A stretch of 10,032 nt of DNA from Bacteroidota bacterium (GTDB taxonomy: Bacteria; Bacteroidota; Rhodothermia; Rhodothermales; UBA10348). Within the stretch, counting starts at the first letter, position 1. Every line of letters begins with the position of its first letter. The notes below the pieces were generated by a model. The model was not told the origin of the DNA, ran no database searches, and saw only the letters and a program-made list of their open reading frames with translations. The translations under genes were made by a program, and so were the position numbers. The DNA is taken from positions 1 through 10,032 of the forward strand of contig SMXK01000141.1 of NCBI GenBank assembly GCA_004356265.1, read 5' to 3'. This document shows positions 1 through 6,239 of this stretch, piece by piece.

Positions 1-20
1 AGAGAATTTGTTAACGGGTC

Positions 21-842
21 TTAGTCTGTCGGAAATTCGTGTCGATCCCTCAGAAAAAAGAAGTGATCCGTTGGACCGTGCCCGTTTCCAATCTGGAAAC
101 CTCCCCGGATAGCCTCCATTACGTATCGCTTCGATCTCTTTGCAGATTCATGAAGGTTATATCCTTTCGCCAGATTAGCCGCAAGTGATGCCGCATACGT
201 GCATCCTGTTCCATGCGTGTGTTTCGTGTCGAGCCTGGGCGTCCGGAGTATCAAAAATTCTGACCCATCGTAGAGTACATCGATCGCGTCCTCTTCGTCG
301 TCAAGGTGCCCTCCTTTTACCAGGACTGCCTTCGGACCCATGTCATATATCCGCTGCGCGGCGTCTCGCGCCTGCTTCACATCTCGAACGGGCCGTCCGA
401 CCAGTAAAGCGGCTTCGTGTGCATTGGGCGTAACGACAGCTGCCAGGGGCAGCATAAGTGATTTCAATACGTCGATCGCGTCATCTTTGAGTAACTTGAA
501 ACCGCTTTTAGAAATCATAACCGGGTCGACTACAACCGGGCCTACGTCCGTTGCGGCCAACCGGCTCGCGACTGCCTCGATAATTTTGATCGACGACAAC
601 ATCCCGGTTTTCGTGGCAGCGACGTCCATGTCAGACGTCACCGCATCAAACTGTGCTTCAATTATTGAAACCGGTAAATCCAGAGCGTCAGTGACCGCAA
701 CCGTGTTTTGAGCTGTAATTGCAGTAATTACAGACGCCGCAAACACGCCGTTGGCTTGCATCGCCTTGATGTCGGCTTGAATTCCTGCCCCTCCTCCGGA
801 ATCGCTGCCGGCAATTGTAAGGCAAACGGGAATAGTCGTCAT
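21..842 (-). CDS. thiD: Hydroxymethylpyrimidine/phosphomethylpyrimidine kinase ThiD
   Basis: This 273-residue cytoplasmic enzyme phosphorylates 4-amino-5-hydroxymethyl-2-methylpyrimidine twice, giving the pyrimidine pyrophosphate that is joined to the thiazole in thiamin synthesis. The ribokinase-fold signature is complete. TIAGSDSGGGAG lies at residues 9-20, with D24 just after it. TAQNT (Q45) and TKTGML (M81) match the substrate pocket of ThiD. VDPVM is at 105-109 and TPNAHEA at 138-144. The anion-hole motif HGTGCT is at 210-215, with the conserved Cys at 214. Length is normal for the family. The ATG overlaps the tenI stop by four bases (ATGA), and no Shine-Dalgarno is visible, so translation is probably coupled to tenI. 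It is the last visible gene of the operon. Only 20 bases follow its stop in the window, so further operon genes cannot be excluded. A pyridoxal-kinase role is possible for this fold, but the thiamin context argues strongly for ThiD. Confidence 0.97.
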   Translation of the reverse strand: MTTIPVCLTIAGSDSGGGAGIQADIKAMQANGVFAASVITAITAQNTVAVTDALDLPVSIIEAQFDAVTSDMDVAATKTGMLSSIKIIEAVASRLAATDVGPVVVDPVMISKSGFKLLKDDAIDVLKSLMLPLAAVVTPNAHEAALLVGRPVRDVKQARDAAQRIYDMGPKAVLVKGGHLDDEEDAIDVLYDGSEFLILRTPRLDTKHTHGTGCTYAASLAANLAKGYNLHESAKRSKRYVMEAIRGGFQIGNGHGPTDHFFFLRDRHEFPTD

Positions 843-1501
843 ACTGAGTTCGATAAATGGTGGGTGATGTTCTTTATCGCTTCGAGATAAGCCATTGTCC
901 TTGATTCCGGGTCTGCTGCCTCCATTATTCCTGACAAGACCGCGATCCCCCGAGCGCCGAATTTAAAACAATCAGCCGCGTTTTCGGGGATAATACCCCC
1001 CAATGCAATAACGGGTATATGCTTCGGGTTTTTTGATGCTTCTCCAAGTTCTGTCGTGCCCGTAACCGCAGCACCAGGCTTACTGGACGTAGGAAATACC
1101 GGGCTCCATATGTAGTAGTCTGTTTCGTCACCGGTCAGCTGCTCGAGTGAATGCACCGACACGCCGATCAGAGTGCCTTCCGGTATCATTGAACGAGCCT
1201 GTTTGGGCGACGGCCCGCGCCACCCGAGATGAATCCCGATCGAACGATGATTTCGCGCTCCCAGAAGAGTAACAACACCAATTCGGCTGTTTACAGAGAT
1301 TAATATATCCTCGGAGATTTTCCGGATTCGATCCGCAACATCCAGCGCCGCCCGTTCAAATTCCGTATTTGAAAGAGAATGGTCCCGCAACTGTATCCAG
1401 GGGACGCCGGCGCGCGCAGCCCCGCACAGTGCTTCCGCCCTTCCTGCTTCTGAAAACCGGTCCCCGATCAATAACAAACGAGGTATCGAACGCGCGGTCA
1501 T
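839..1501 (-). CDS. tenI: TenI-like thiazole tautomerase (ThiE/TenI fold)
   Basis: A 220-residue TIM-barrel protein of the ThiE/TenI family. Visible family motifs are IQLRD near residue 37, HLG at 91-93, SVHS at 115-118, SPVFPT at 133-138, ALGGI at 166-170 and GIAVLSGI near 185-192. In true thiamin-phosphate synthases the strand after the barrel centre carries NDR, and HLG is followed by Q(E/D)D; those Asp residues bind Mg2+. Here they read NSR (71-73) and HLGWRG, so both acidic ligands are gone. SPKQAR, SVHSLEQ and GIAVLSGIMEAADP are TenI-like, and His117 sits where the TenI tautomerase has its catalytic His. I therefore prefer TenI, which aromatises the ThiG product, over ThiE. The first in-frame start is a TTG at 1504. 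The ATG at 1501 is preferred because AGGA lies six bases upstream. That ATG overlaps the thiG stop by one base (TGATG). Automatic pipelines would probably label this gene thiE. Confidence 0.85.
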   Translation of the reverse strand: MTARSIPRLLLIGDRFSEAGRAEALCGAARAGVPWIQLRDHSLSNTEFERAALDVADRIRKISEDILISVNSRIGVVTLLGARNHRSIGIHLGWRGPSPKQARSMIPEGTLIGVSVHSLEQLTGDETDYYIWSPVFPTSSKPGAAVTGTTELGEASKNPKHIPVIALGGIIPENAADCFKFGARGIAVLSGIMEAADPESRTMAYLEAIKNITHHLSNSV

Positions 1502-2358
1502 CAATTTTCCTGCGTTACACTTCCAACGCGACCCTCCAGGGGCGACGACGCGCGGGCATAAAACCGTCTTGGAATTCGACCGGCCGTAAACGCGAACCGA
1601 CCCGCCAGTACCGCATTCCGCATCGCAGCAGCCATCTTCATGGGATGTTTTGCACCCGAAATCGCACTGTTTACAAGAACCCCATCGTATCCCAACTCCA
1701 TAGCCAGTGCGGCGTCACTGGCCGTACCTATTCCCGCATCCACAACGAGTGAACATTCCGATATCTGATCGCGAATCAGCTCCAGATTGTACGGATTTAC
1801 GAGACCCATTCCACTCCCTATGGGAGAGGCGAGAGGCATCACGGCCGCACAGCCAAGGGACGCCAATTTTTTACAGACGATTGGATCATCGTTGGTGTAG
1901 GCCATCACTATAAATCCAGCCGAAACCAGCTCGCGAGCGGCCTTTAACAACTCTTCAGAATCGGGTAAAAGTGTTTCGTCGTCACCTATGACCTCCAGCT
2001 TGATGAAGTCGGTCTCCAGGGCTTCTCTGGCAAGCTCAGCGACGAGGATGGCTTCCTTTGCGGTGTAGCAGCCAGCCGTGTTCGGTAATATGTGAACAGG
2101 CGCTTTGGATAACATGGAGAGAAGGCTTTCCTCAGACCGGTCTTTCAAATTAATTCGCCGAATGGCGACTGTAACCATCTGCGAAGCTGACGCCGTAAAT
2201 GCTTCCATCATGGTGAGCGGATTCGGAAAACCGCTCGTTCCGACGAGCAATCGGGAGCGCAGCTTCAGAGGGCCGAGGTGCCAGAAGTCCCCGTCAATAC
2301 CGGCCACAGGTTGGCTGTAATCCGGTTTGATAAGTCTATCTATATTCTTGTCCTGCAT
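1501..2358 (-). CDS. thiG: Thiazole synthase ThiG
   Basis: A 285-residue TIM-barrel enzyme. It condenses 1-deoxy-D-xylulose 5-phosphate, dehydroglycine and sulfur from ThiS thiocarboxylate into the thiazole phosphate of thiamin. The core begins at about residue 27 (LGPLKLRSRLLVGTSGF). RRINL is at 67-71 and LPNTAGCYTA at 91-100. The Schiff-base Lys lies in FIKLEVIGDD (K120, with E122). MPLASPIGSGMGL and the phosphate-binding GIGTASDAA follow, then GVLVNSAIS. All expected catalytic motifs are intact. The N-terminal 20-25 residues extend beyond the usual core start. The upstream gap to thiS is 30 bases and contains only a weak ribosome-binding site. The stop overlaps the tenI start. The adjacent thiO and thiS genes supply its imine and sulfur inputs. 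Confidence 0.98.
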   Translation of the reverse strand: MQDKNIDRLIKPDYSQPVAGIDGDFWHLGPLKLRSRLLVGTSGFPNPLTMMEAFTASASQMVTVAIRRINLKDRSEESLLSMLSKAPVHILPNTAGCYTAKEAILVAELAREALETDFIKLEVIGDDETLLPDSEELLKAARELVSAGFIVMAYTNDDPIVCKKLASLGCAAVMPLASPIGSGMGLVNPYNLELIRDQISECSLVVDAGIGTASDAALAMELGYDGVLVNSAISGAKHPMKMAAAMRNAVLAGRFAFTAGRIPRRFYARASSPLEGRVGSVTQEN

Positions 2359-2388
2359 GATTAAATCATATTCTTACAAAGTAATTCA

Positions 2389-2598
2389 TTAACCGCCTTG
2401 CTGAGCGGTTACAACTTCTACCCGGTCGCCATCCGACAACACTTTCGATTCCCAGTCCGCTTTCCGTACAATTCGATCGTTCAGTGCCACCGCTATTCCC
2501 CGTGCACTGGCTGGATCAATCTGAATCGATCGTAAGAGGTCCGATACTGTCGTCTCGTTTTTGAATTGACGTTCCGTTCCATTAACGGTGAGATGCAT
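2389..2598 (-). CDS. thiS: Sulfur carrier protein ThiS
   Basis: A 69-residue ubiquitin-like (beta-grasp) sulfur carrier. The N-terminus reads MHLTVNGTERQF, the middle contains GIAVALNDRIV (typical of ThiS), and the chain ends DGDRVEVVTAQQGG. The C-terminal Gly-Gly is the site that ThiF adenylylates and that is converted to a thiocarboxylate, which donates sulfur to ThiG. Length is standard. A strong AGGAG lies eight bases before the ATG. The gene sits 21 bases after thiO and 30 before thiG, within the same minus-strand operon. No thiF homologue is in the window, so the activating enzyme must be encoded elsewhere or be shared with another pathway such as molybdopterin synthesis (MoeB). Confidence 0.97.
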   Translation of the reverse strand: MHLTVNGTERQFKNETTVSDLLRSIQIDPASARGIAVALNDRIVRKADWESKVLSDGDRVEVVTAQQGG

Positions 2599-2606
2599 GG
2601 CTCTGA

Positions 2607-2611
2607 CTCCT
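2607..2611 (-). promoter_or_regulatory. Shine-Dalgarno of thiS
   Basis: AGGAG on the minus strand lies eight bases upstream of the thiS ATG, inside the 21-base thiO-thiS gap. It is one of the few strong ribosome-binding sites in the window. It would suit a small carrier protein needed in larger amounts than its operon partners; that last point is inference. Confidence 0.7.
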
Positions 2612-2619
2612 GAATATAT

Positions 2620-3732
2620 CTAAAATCTCTGCGGCCTGAAATCTGAAAACCACGGCGAGTCGTAAACATCGGAAATCTCGAGGGCGACTTCCTCTGAGGT
2701 CAAAGCCGTATGGAGTATTCCGTGCCGGTAGTGACCGGTCGCAAAGTACACTCCGGGTAGATCAGATTTTCCCACCACCGGAAGATTGTCACGACTTCCC
2801 GGGCGAAGACCGACTAATAGACTGTTTAAAGGCAGGTCGTAAATTCCGGGCACAATTTCCCACGCGCCATCAAGCACCGAGTATATCCCTCCGGCCGTTA
2901 TCTGCTTGTCAAATCCCATTTCCTCGCTGGTCGCGCCGACCATGATCCGACCGTCTTTGTGCGGAACAAGGTATGCTCTGGGGCCTCGAACAACGTATTT
3001 CAACTCAAAGGAAGGCTGAGCTTGCAGGTCCAATATTTGTCCTTTGACAGGCCTTATTCGGGGCGTGGTTTCTGTCGTTAGCCCTTTAATTTGAGAAGAC
3101 CACGCGCCCGACGCAACAACGATTTGATCAAATTCGATCTGTGATTTGTCATCTAGAATTATAATCGGATCTCCCTCGCCCGGAACGATTGCGGCGACAT
3201 TACACCGCTCTCGCAAGACACCGCCTGACGCCGATAATGCCGTCTGAAGCCCTTGAAGGACGAGTCGATTATCCACAAGCTGATCTTCCGGTGCGAGCAC
3301 TGCCGAGACGATTCCGGGACTCAAAAACGGCTCAAGATCTCTCGCCTCCTCTCCTCGAAGCCACTCAACGCGTAACCCCTCGTCTTTCTGAAAATCATAC
3401 ATCCGGCGTAGCGAAGCTTCCGAGTCCTGATCGTCCGCTACAACCAGCGTCCCCGTTGCTCCGAATCCTACAGAGTGGCCGCAATCGGATTCCAACGCGC
3501 GAACAAATGCAGGCCATCGCTTTAAGCTCTCACGAGATGCTCTGTACAAGCCTGGCTCCTCAAAACCCAATTCAGCGTCCGCGCTCAGCATCCCTGCGGC
3601 CACCCCCGAGGCCTCCTGTCCAAACCTGCTCCGCTCGAAAATGGTAACCGAATGTCCACGGCGAACGAGTTGCCAACCGGTTGCGAGACCGATAATGCCA
3701 CCTCCGATTATGCCAATAGACTTTACCGTCAT
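2620..3732 (-). CDS. thiO: Glycine oxidase ThiO (FAD-dependent)
   Basis: A 370-residue flavoprotein of the D-amino-acid-oxidase superfamily. It oxidises glycine with O2 to the imine dehydroglycine used by ThiG, releasing H2O2. The Rossmann FAD motif GIIGGGIIG is at residues 7-15, followed by TIFER (30-34) for the ADP ribose. QEASGVAAGML near 39-49 is the usual second FAD motif. The C-terminal substrate and flavin motifs GLRPGSRDNLPVVG (308-321, R310 and R314) and ATGHYRHGIL (R336) match glycine oxidases. Length is normal. It is the first gene of the thiamin operon; its ATG is 81 bases from the divergent oxidase start, and no clear Shine-Dalgarno precedes it. Using ThiO instead of the radical-SAM enzyme ThiH implies an oxygen-dependent route. 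Confidence 0.95.
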   Translation of the reverse strand: MTVKSIGIIGGGIIGLATGWQLVRRGHSVTIFERSRFGQEASGVAAGMLSADAELGFEEPGLYRASRESLKRWPAFVRALESDCGHSVGFGATGTLVVADDQDSEASLRRMYDFQKDEGLRVEWLRGEEARDLEPFLSPGIVSAVLAPEDQLVDNRLVLQGLQTALSASGGVLRERCNVAAIVPGEGDPIIILDDKSQIEFDQIVVASGAWSSQIKGLTTETTPRIRPVKGQILDLQAQPSFELKYVVRGPRAYLVPHKDGRIMVGATSEEMGFDKQITAGGIYSVLDGAWEIVPGIYDLPLNSLLVGLRPGSRDNLPVVGKSDLPGVYFATGHYRHGILHTALTSEEVALEISDVYDSPWFSDFRPQRF

Positions 3733-3813
3733 GTGCGATATCTGCTTTGTTATCTTGACCTCATAACGTACCCCAGTAATTCAAAAGAATTCGGGTCAAT
3801 GAGTCAGTAAATC
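3733..3813. promoter_or_regulatory. Divergent thiO / FAD-oxidase promoter region with an inverted repeat
   Basis: These 81 bases separate two divergently transcribed oxidase genes and must hold both promoters. A six-base inverted repeat, TTGACC at 3755-3760 and GGTCAA at 3794-3799, places one TTGACC on each strand. Each copy could serve as a -35 element or as half of an operator. For the plus-strand gene, TTGACC followed 16 bases later by TAATTC is a weak sigma-70-type candidate. No convincing -10 was found for thiO. The conserved THI-box segments of a TPP riboswitch were looked for on the minus strand and not recognised. That the promoters lie here follows from gene layout; the exact elements are uncertain. 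Confidence 0.4.
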
Positions 3814-4929
3814 GTGAATGTTTTGTTTGAAACCGTGATCGTCGGAGCAGGGTTAGCCGGAGCCAGTTGTGCGGCTGTTTTAAGCCAGTATTCTGGCGTT
3901 CTTGTTTTGGACGCAGCCCTCTCCGATGACTCCCCGGAAGTACCAGCCGTCTACACCTCTGCAAGCTCGATTGGTGCAGGAATTTCCAGCCCGCTGATGT
4001 CCAGACGCGCCCGTCCGATATTCAGAATGGAGGCAGCAGTGGCCGCTCTCGATGCCTTGCGACAAACAACTGGCGGGGCGTTTTTGTTTTCGTCTTCCGG
4101 AATTCTAAAGCTGGCCGGCGCGGCAGATCAGGCAGATGAATTTAAGGATGCGGCCGACCGGTGGCCTGATCACGGTAGATGGTACAGCTCAGATGAATGC
4201 CGGAACAGGTGGACCAATTTGAACGCGCCGTTCGGACTGATCCATGTTACATCGGGCTTTTCGGTTTCGATTCCGGCATGGTGTCAGAAGATGATAAGGT
4301 TTTCCGTCTCAAAAGGCGCTGAATATCGGCCGGGATGCCGGATGATGGACTGGCGCGAGTCAGCAACGGGAATTTATGTACGGTATCGAGACGCGATGGG
4401 AGAAGAGCACGTTGTGAAAACCAGCCGGCTGGTGCTTGCCCCCGGGGCAGACTACCTCCGATTTCCGGCGCTCGCTGCTCTTCGTCTTCATCCAATAAAA
4501 GGCCAGTGGGTTCGCATTTCCAGACCGGATACTTTTTCGCCCGACCACCCTTTTACCCCTTTATCCGGCCACGGATATCTGGTTGATGATGGTCAGTCAC
4601 TGATGCTCGGAAGCACATTTGAACACGGGTATACACATCTCAGAACCACCCGGATTGATGTCCGAAAGATGATTCAAACCGCGTCGAATATGGTCCCTGA
4701 TATTACACAATCAGCCATTCTATCCTCCGGAGCAGCGATTCGTGTTACGGTTCCTGGAATCAGACTTCCAATGGTGGGGCCGCTTCAGCCCAAGTCGAGA
4801 GTTTGGATAATAAGTGGACTCGGCGCCAAGGGCCTGTTAATGGCCCCACTGATTGCTTCCGAACTTCTGGGGTATTTTGAAAAACCCAGCTCGATTCCGC
4901 GTGAATTTGGCGTTTCCTATTCGGTATGA
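3814..4929 (+). CDS. FAD-dependent oxidoreductase of the DAO family, MnmC-like C-terminus
   Basis: A 371-residue flavoprotein of the D-amino-acid-oxidase superfamily. The Rossmann motif VIVGAGLAGASC is at residues 8-19 and is followed by VLVLDA (29-34) for FAD. SIGAGISSPLMSRRARP near 52-68 replaces the usual ASG-x-AAG motif. The C-terminus has AAIRVTVPGIRLPMVG (307-322) and GLGAKGL (335-341), which recalls the oxidase domain of the tRNA-modifying enzyme MnmC more than ThiO. No methyltransferase half is present. The start is a GTG two codons before VLFETV; an ATG at 3799 is closed off by a stop after three codons. The gene is divergent from thiO, so a thiamin-related or glycine/sarcosine-type oxidation is possible, but the substrate cannot be read from the sequence. 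The flavoprotein class is secure; the specific role is not. Confidence 0.88.
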   Translation: MNVLFETVIVGAGLAGASCAAVLSQYSGVLVLDAALSDDSPEVPAVYTSASSIGAGISSPLMSRRARPIFRMEAAVAALDALRQTTGGAFLFSSSGILKLAGAADQADEFKDAADRWPDHGRWYSSDECRNRWTNLNAPFGLIHVTSGFSVSIPAWCQKMIRFSVSKGAEYRPGCRMMDWRESATGIYVRYRDAMGEEHVVKTSRLVLAPGADYLRFPALAALRLHPIKGQWVRISRPDTFSPDHPFTPLSGHGYLVDDGQSLMLGSTFEHGYTHLRTTRIDVRKMIQTASNMVPDITQSAILSSGAAIRVTVPGIRLPMVGPLQPKSRVWIISGLGAKGLLMAPLIASELLGYFEKPSSIPREFGVSYSV

Positions 4930-5005
4930 ATCAGGTAAAAATAAAAATCAGTAACAAGCGGTAGCGTACTTTTCGCGACCACCCATCCGTCTGAAGTTCA
5001 ACCCA

Positions 5006-5011
5006 AGAGGA
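5006..5011 (+). promoter_or_regulatory. Shine-Dalgarno of the aldolase gene
   Basis: AGAGGA ends seven bases before the ATG at 5019. It is a good match to the anti-Shine-Dalgarno and supports this start. The GAGG at 5007-5010 can pair with CCTC at 5014-5017 around a three-base loop, so a tiny hairpin could partly mask the site. It has only four pairs and may be chance. Confidence 0.65.
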
Positions 5012-5018
5012 ATCCTCA

Positions 5019-6098
5019 ATGTCTCAGTTCAATTACTCCGAAATCTCTGACGTACTCGGAGATCAGGCCGGTTACTTGCTCGATCATAAAGCGACCGCGA
5101 TTCCGAAAGAGACGCTCCATCTACCGGGCCCGGATTTTGTGGATAGAATCTCCGCGGCGTCCGATCGAACTCCCCGGGTTCTAAGGTCTATTCAAACCCT
5201 GTATAATCATGGCCGCCTTGGCGGTACCGGATACGTTTCCATTCTACCGGTTGATCAGGGTATCGAACACGCCGGGGGCGCTTCATTCGCAAAAAACCCT
5301 CGATATTTCGACCCGGCAAATATCGTTGAATTGGCGATTGAAGGGGGTTGTAACGCCGTAGCGTCAACGTTTGGAGTATTGGGCAGTGTAGCTCGCAAGT
5401 ATGCTCACAAGATCCCGTTCATACTGAAGTTGAATCACAACGAGTTGCTCACGTACCCGAATACTTTCGAGCAGATTAGCTTTGCCAGTGTTCAGGATGC
5501 ATGGAATATGGGATGCGTAGCCGTGGGTGCCACCATCTATTTTGGTTCGGACGATTCCGGCCGGCAGATTGTGGAGGTCTCCGAAGCGTTTAGCGCAGCC
5601 CACGAACTGGGGATGGCGACGATATTGTGGTGTTATCTCCGAAACGGTGCGTTTAATGTCGATGGTGTAAATCATGAATCGAGCGCTGACCTTACCGGAC
5701 AGGCCAATCATATCGGAGCTACCATTGAGGCAGACATACTGAAACAGAAACAGCCCACTCAGAATGGCGGATATGCCGCGCTGAATTCAGGTGACTCATC
5801 ATATGGAAAATTTGACGACCGCATTTATACCGAGCTGTCGACAGATCATCCGATTGATTTAACCCGGTATCAGGTGGCGAATGGCTACATGGGACGCATC
5901 GGATTAATTAATTCGGGTGGCGCATCTGGTAATAATGACTTCCAGCAGGCTGTCACCACGGCCGTTATCAATAAACGAGCAGGCGGAATGGGCTTGATCT
6001 CCGGACGTAAAGCGTTCCAGCGCCCTGTCGCAGAAGGTATTAAGCTGTTGAATCAGATTCAGGATGTTTATCTGTGCGACGACGTGACTGTCGCCTGA
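5019..6098 (+). CDS. fbaB: Class I fructose-bisphosphate aldolase, FbaB/DhnA type
   Basis: A 359-residue cytoplasmic TIM-barrel aldolase that cleaves or forms fructose 1,6-bisphosphate through a lysine Schiff base, without a metal. It aligns along its whole length, from memory, with Escherichia coli FbaB (about 350 residues). Shared segments include LPGPDFVDR (35-43), GRLGGTGYVSILPVDQGIEH (65-84), YFDPANIVELAIEGG (96-110), KLNHNELLTYPNT (137-149), VGATIYFGS (169-177), SADLTGQANH (222-231), INSGGASG (297-304) and INKRAGGMGLISGRKAF (317-333). The Schiff-base Lys is probably in ADILKQK (K242 or K244). A slightly longer loop follows at about 252-268. A strong Shine-Dalgarno supports the start. 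The gene is 89 bases after the FAD oxidase and 141 before the AAA ATPase, so it is probably its own transcription unit. It serves glycolysis or gluconeogenesis. Confidence 0.96.
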   Translation: MSQFNYSEISDVLGDQAGYLLDHKATAIPKETLHLPGPDFVDRISAASDRTPRVLRSIQTLYNHGRLGGTGYVSILPVDQGIEHAGGASFAKNPRYFDPANIVELAIEGGCNAVASTFGVLGSVARKYAHKIPFILKLNHNELLTYPNTFEQISFASVQDAWNMGCVAVGATIYFGSDDSGRQIVEVSEAFSAAHELGMATILWCYLRNGAFNVDGVNHESSADLTGQANHIGATIEADILKQKQPTQNGGYAALNSGDSSYGKFDDRIYTELSTDHPIDLTRYQVANGYMGRIGLINSGGASGNNDFQQAVTTAVINKRAGGMGLISGRKAFQRPVAEGIKLLNQIQDVYLCDDVTVA

Positions 6099-6109
6099 CC
6101 AGGGAGGCG
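6092..6109 (+). terminator. Possible weak stem-loop at the aldolase stop
   Basis: CGCCT (6092-6096) can pair with AGGCG (6105-6109) around an eight-base loop, spanning the stop codon. A T-rich stretch follows at about 6111-6128 but is not a clean T tract. The stem is only five pairs, so this is a tentative terminator. Confidence 0.25.
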
Positions 6110-6239
6110 GTATGTGTGTTGTTTTCTGATTAATCCTTTCCGGAAGTTTTCGAAATTCGGGATGAGCGCAACCCGGCGGGGCATAGTCACCGTATATTGC
6201 CATCCTCAAAGTTTTTTCAGCTTCAAATAAGTATTTCTC

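Noticed and set aside
340..711. A 123-codon plus-strand open frame opposite thiD
   Set aside because: It is fully contained opposite a well-supported gene, and its predicted protein has no recognisable motif; it is a shadow of the thiD reading frame.
1502..1504. TTG start for tenI at 1504
   Set aside because: The next codon is an ATG at 1501 with AGGA at a good distance; the TTG would add only one residue.
3189..3647. A 152-codon plus-strand open frame opposite thiO
   Set aside because: Antisense to a conserved enzyme, very Arg/Pro-rich as expected for an opposite-strand shadow, with no family resemblance.
3733..3813. TPP riboswitch in the thiO leader
   Set aside because: A GGGGT and a TGAGG are present on the minus strand, but the other conserved THI-box segments and spacing are missing and the space is short.
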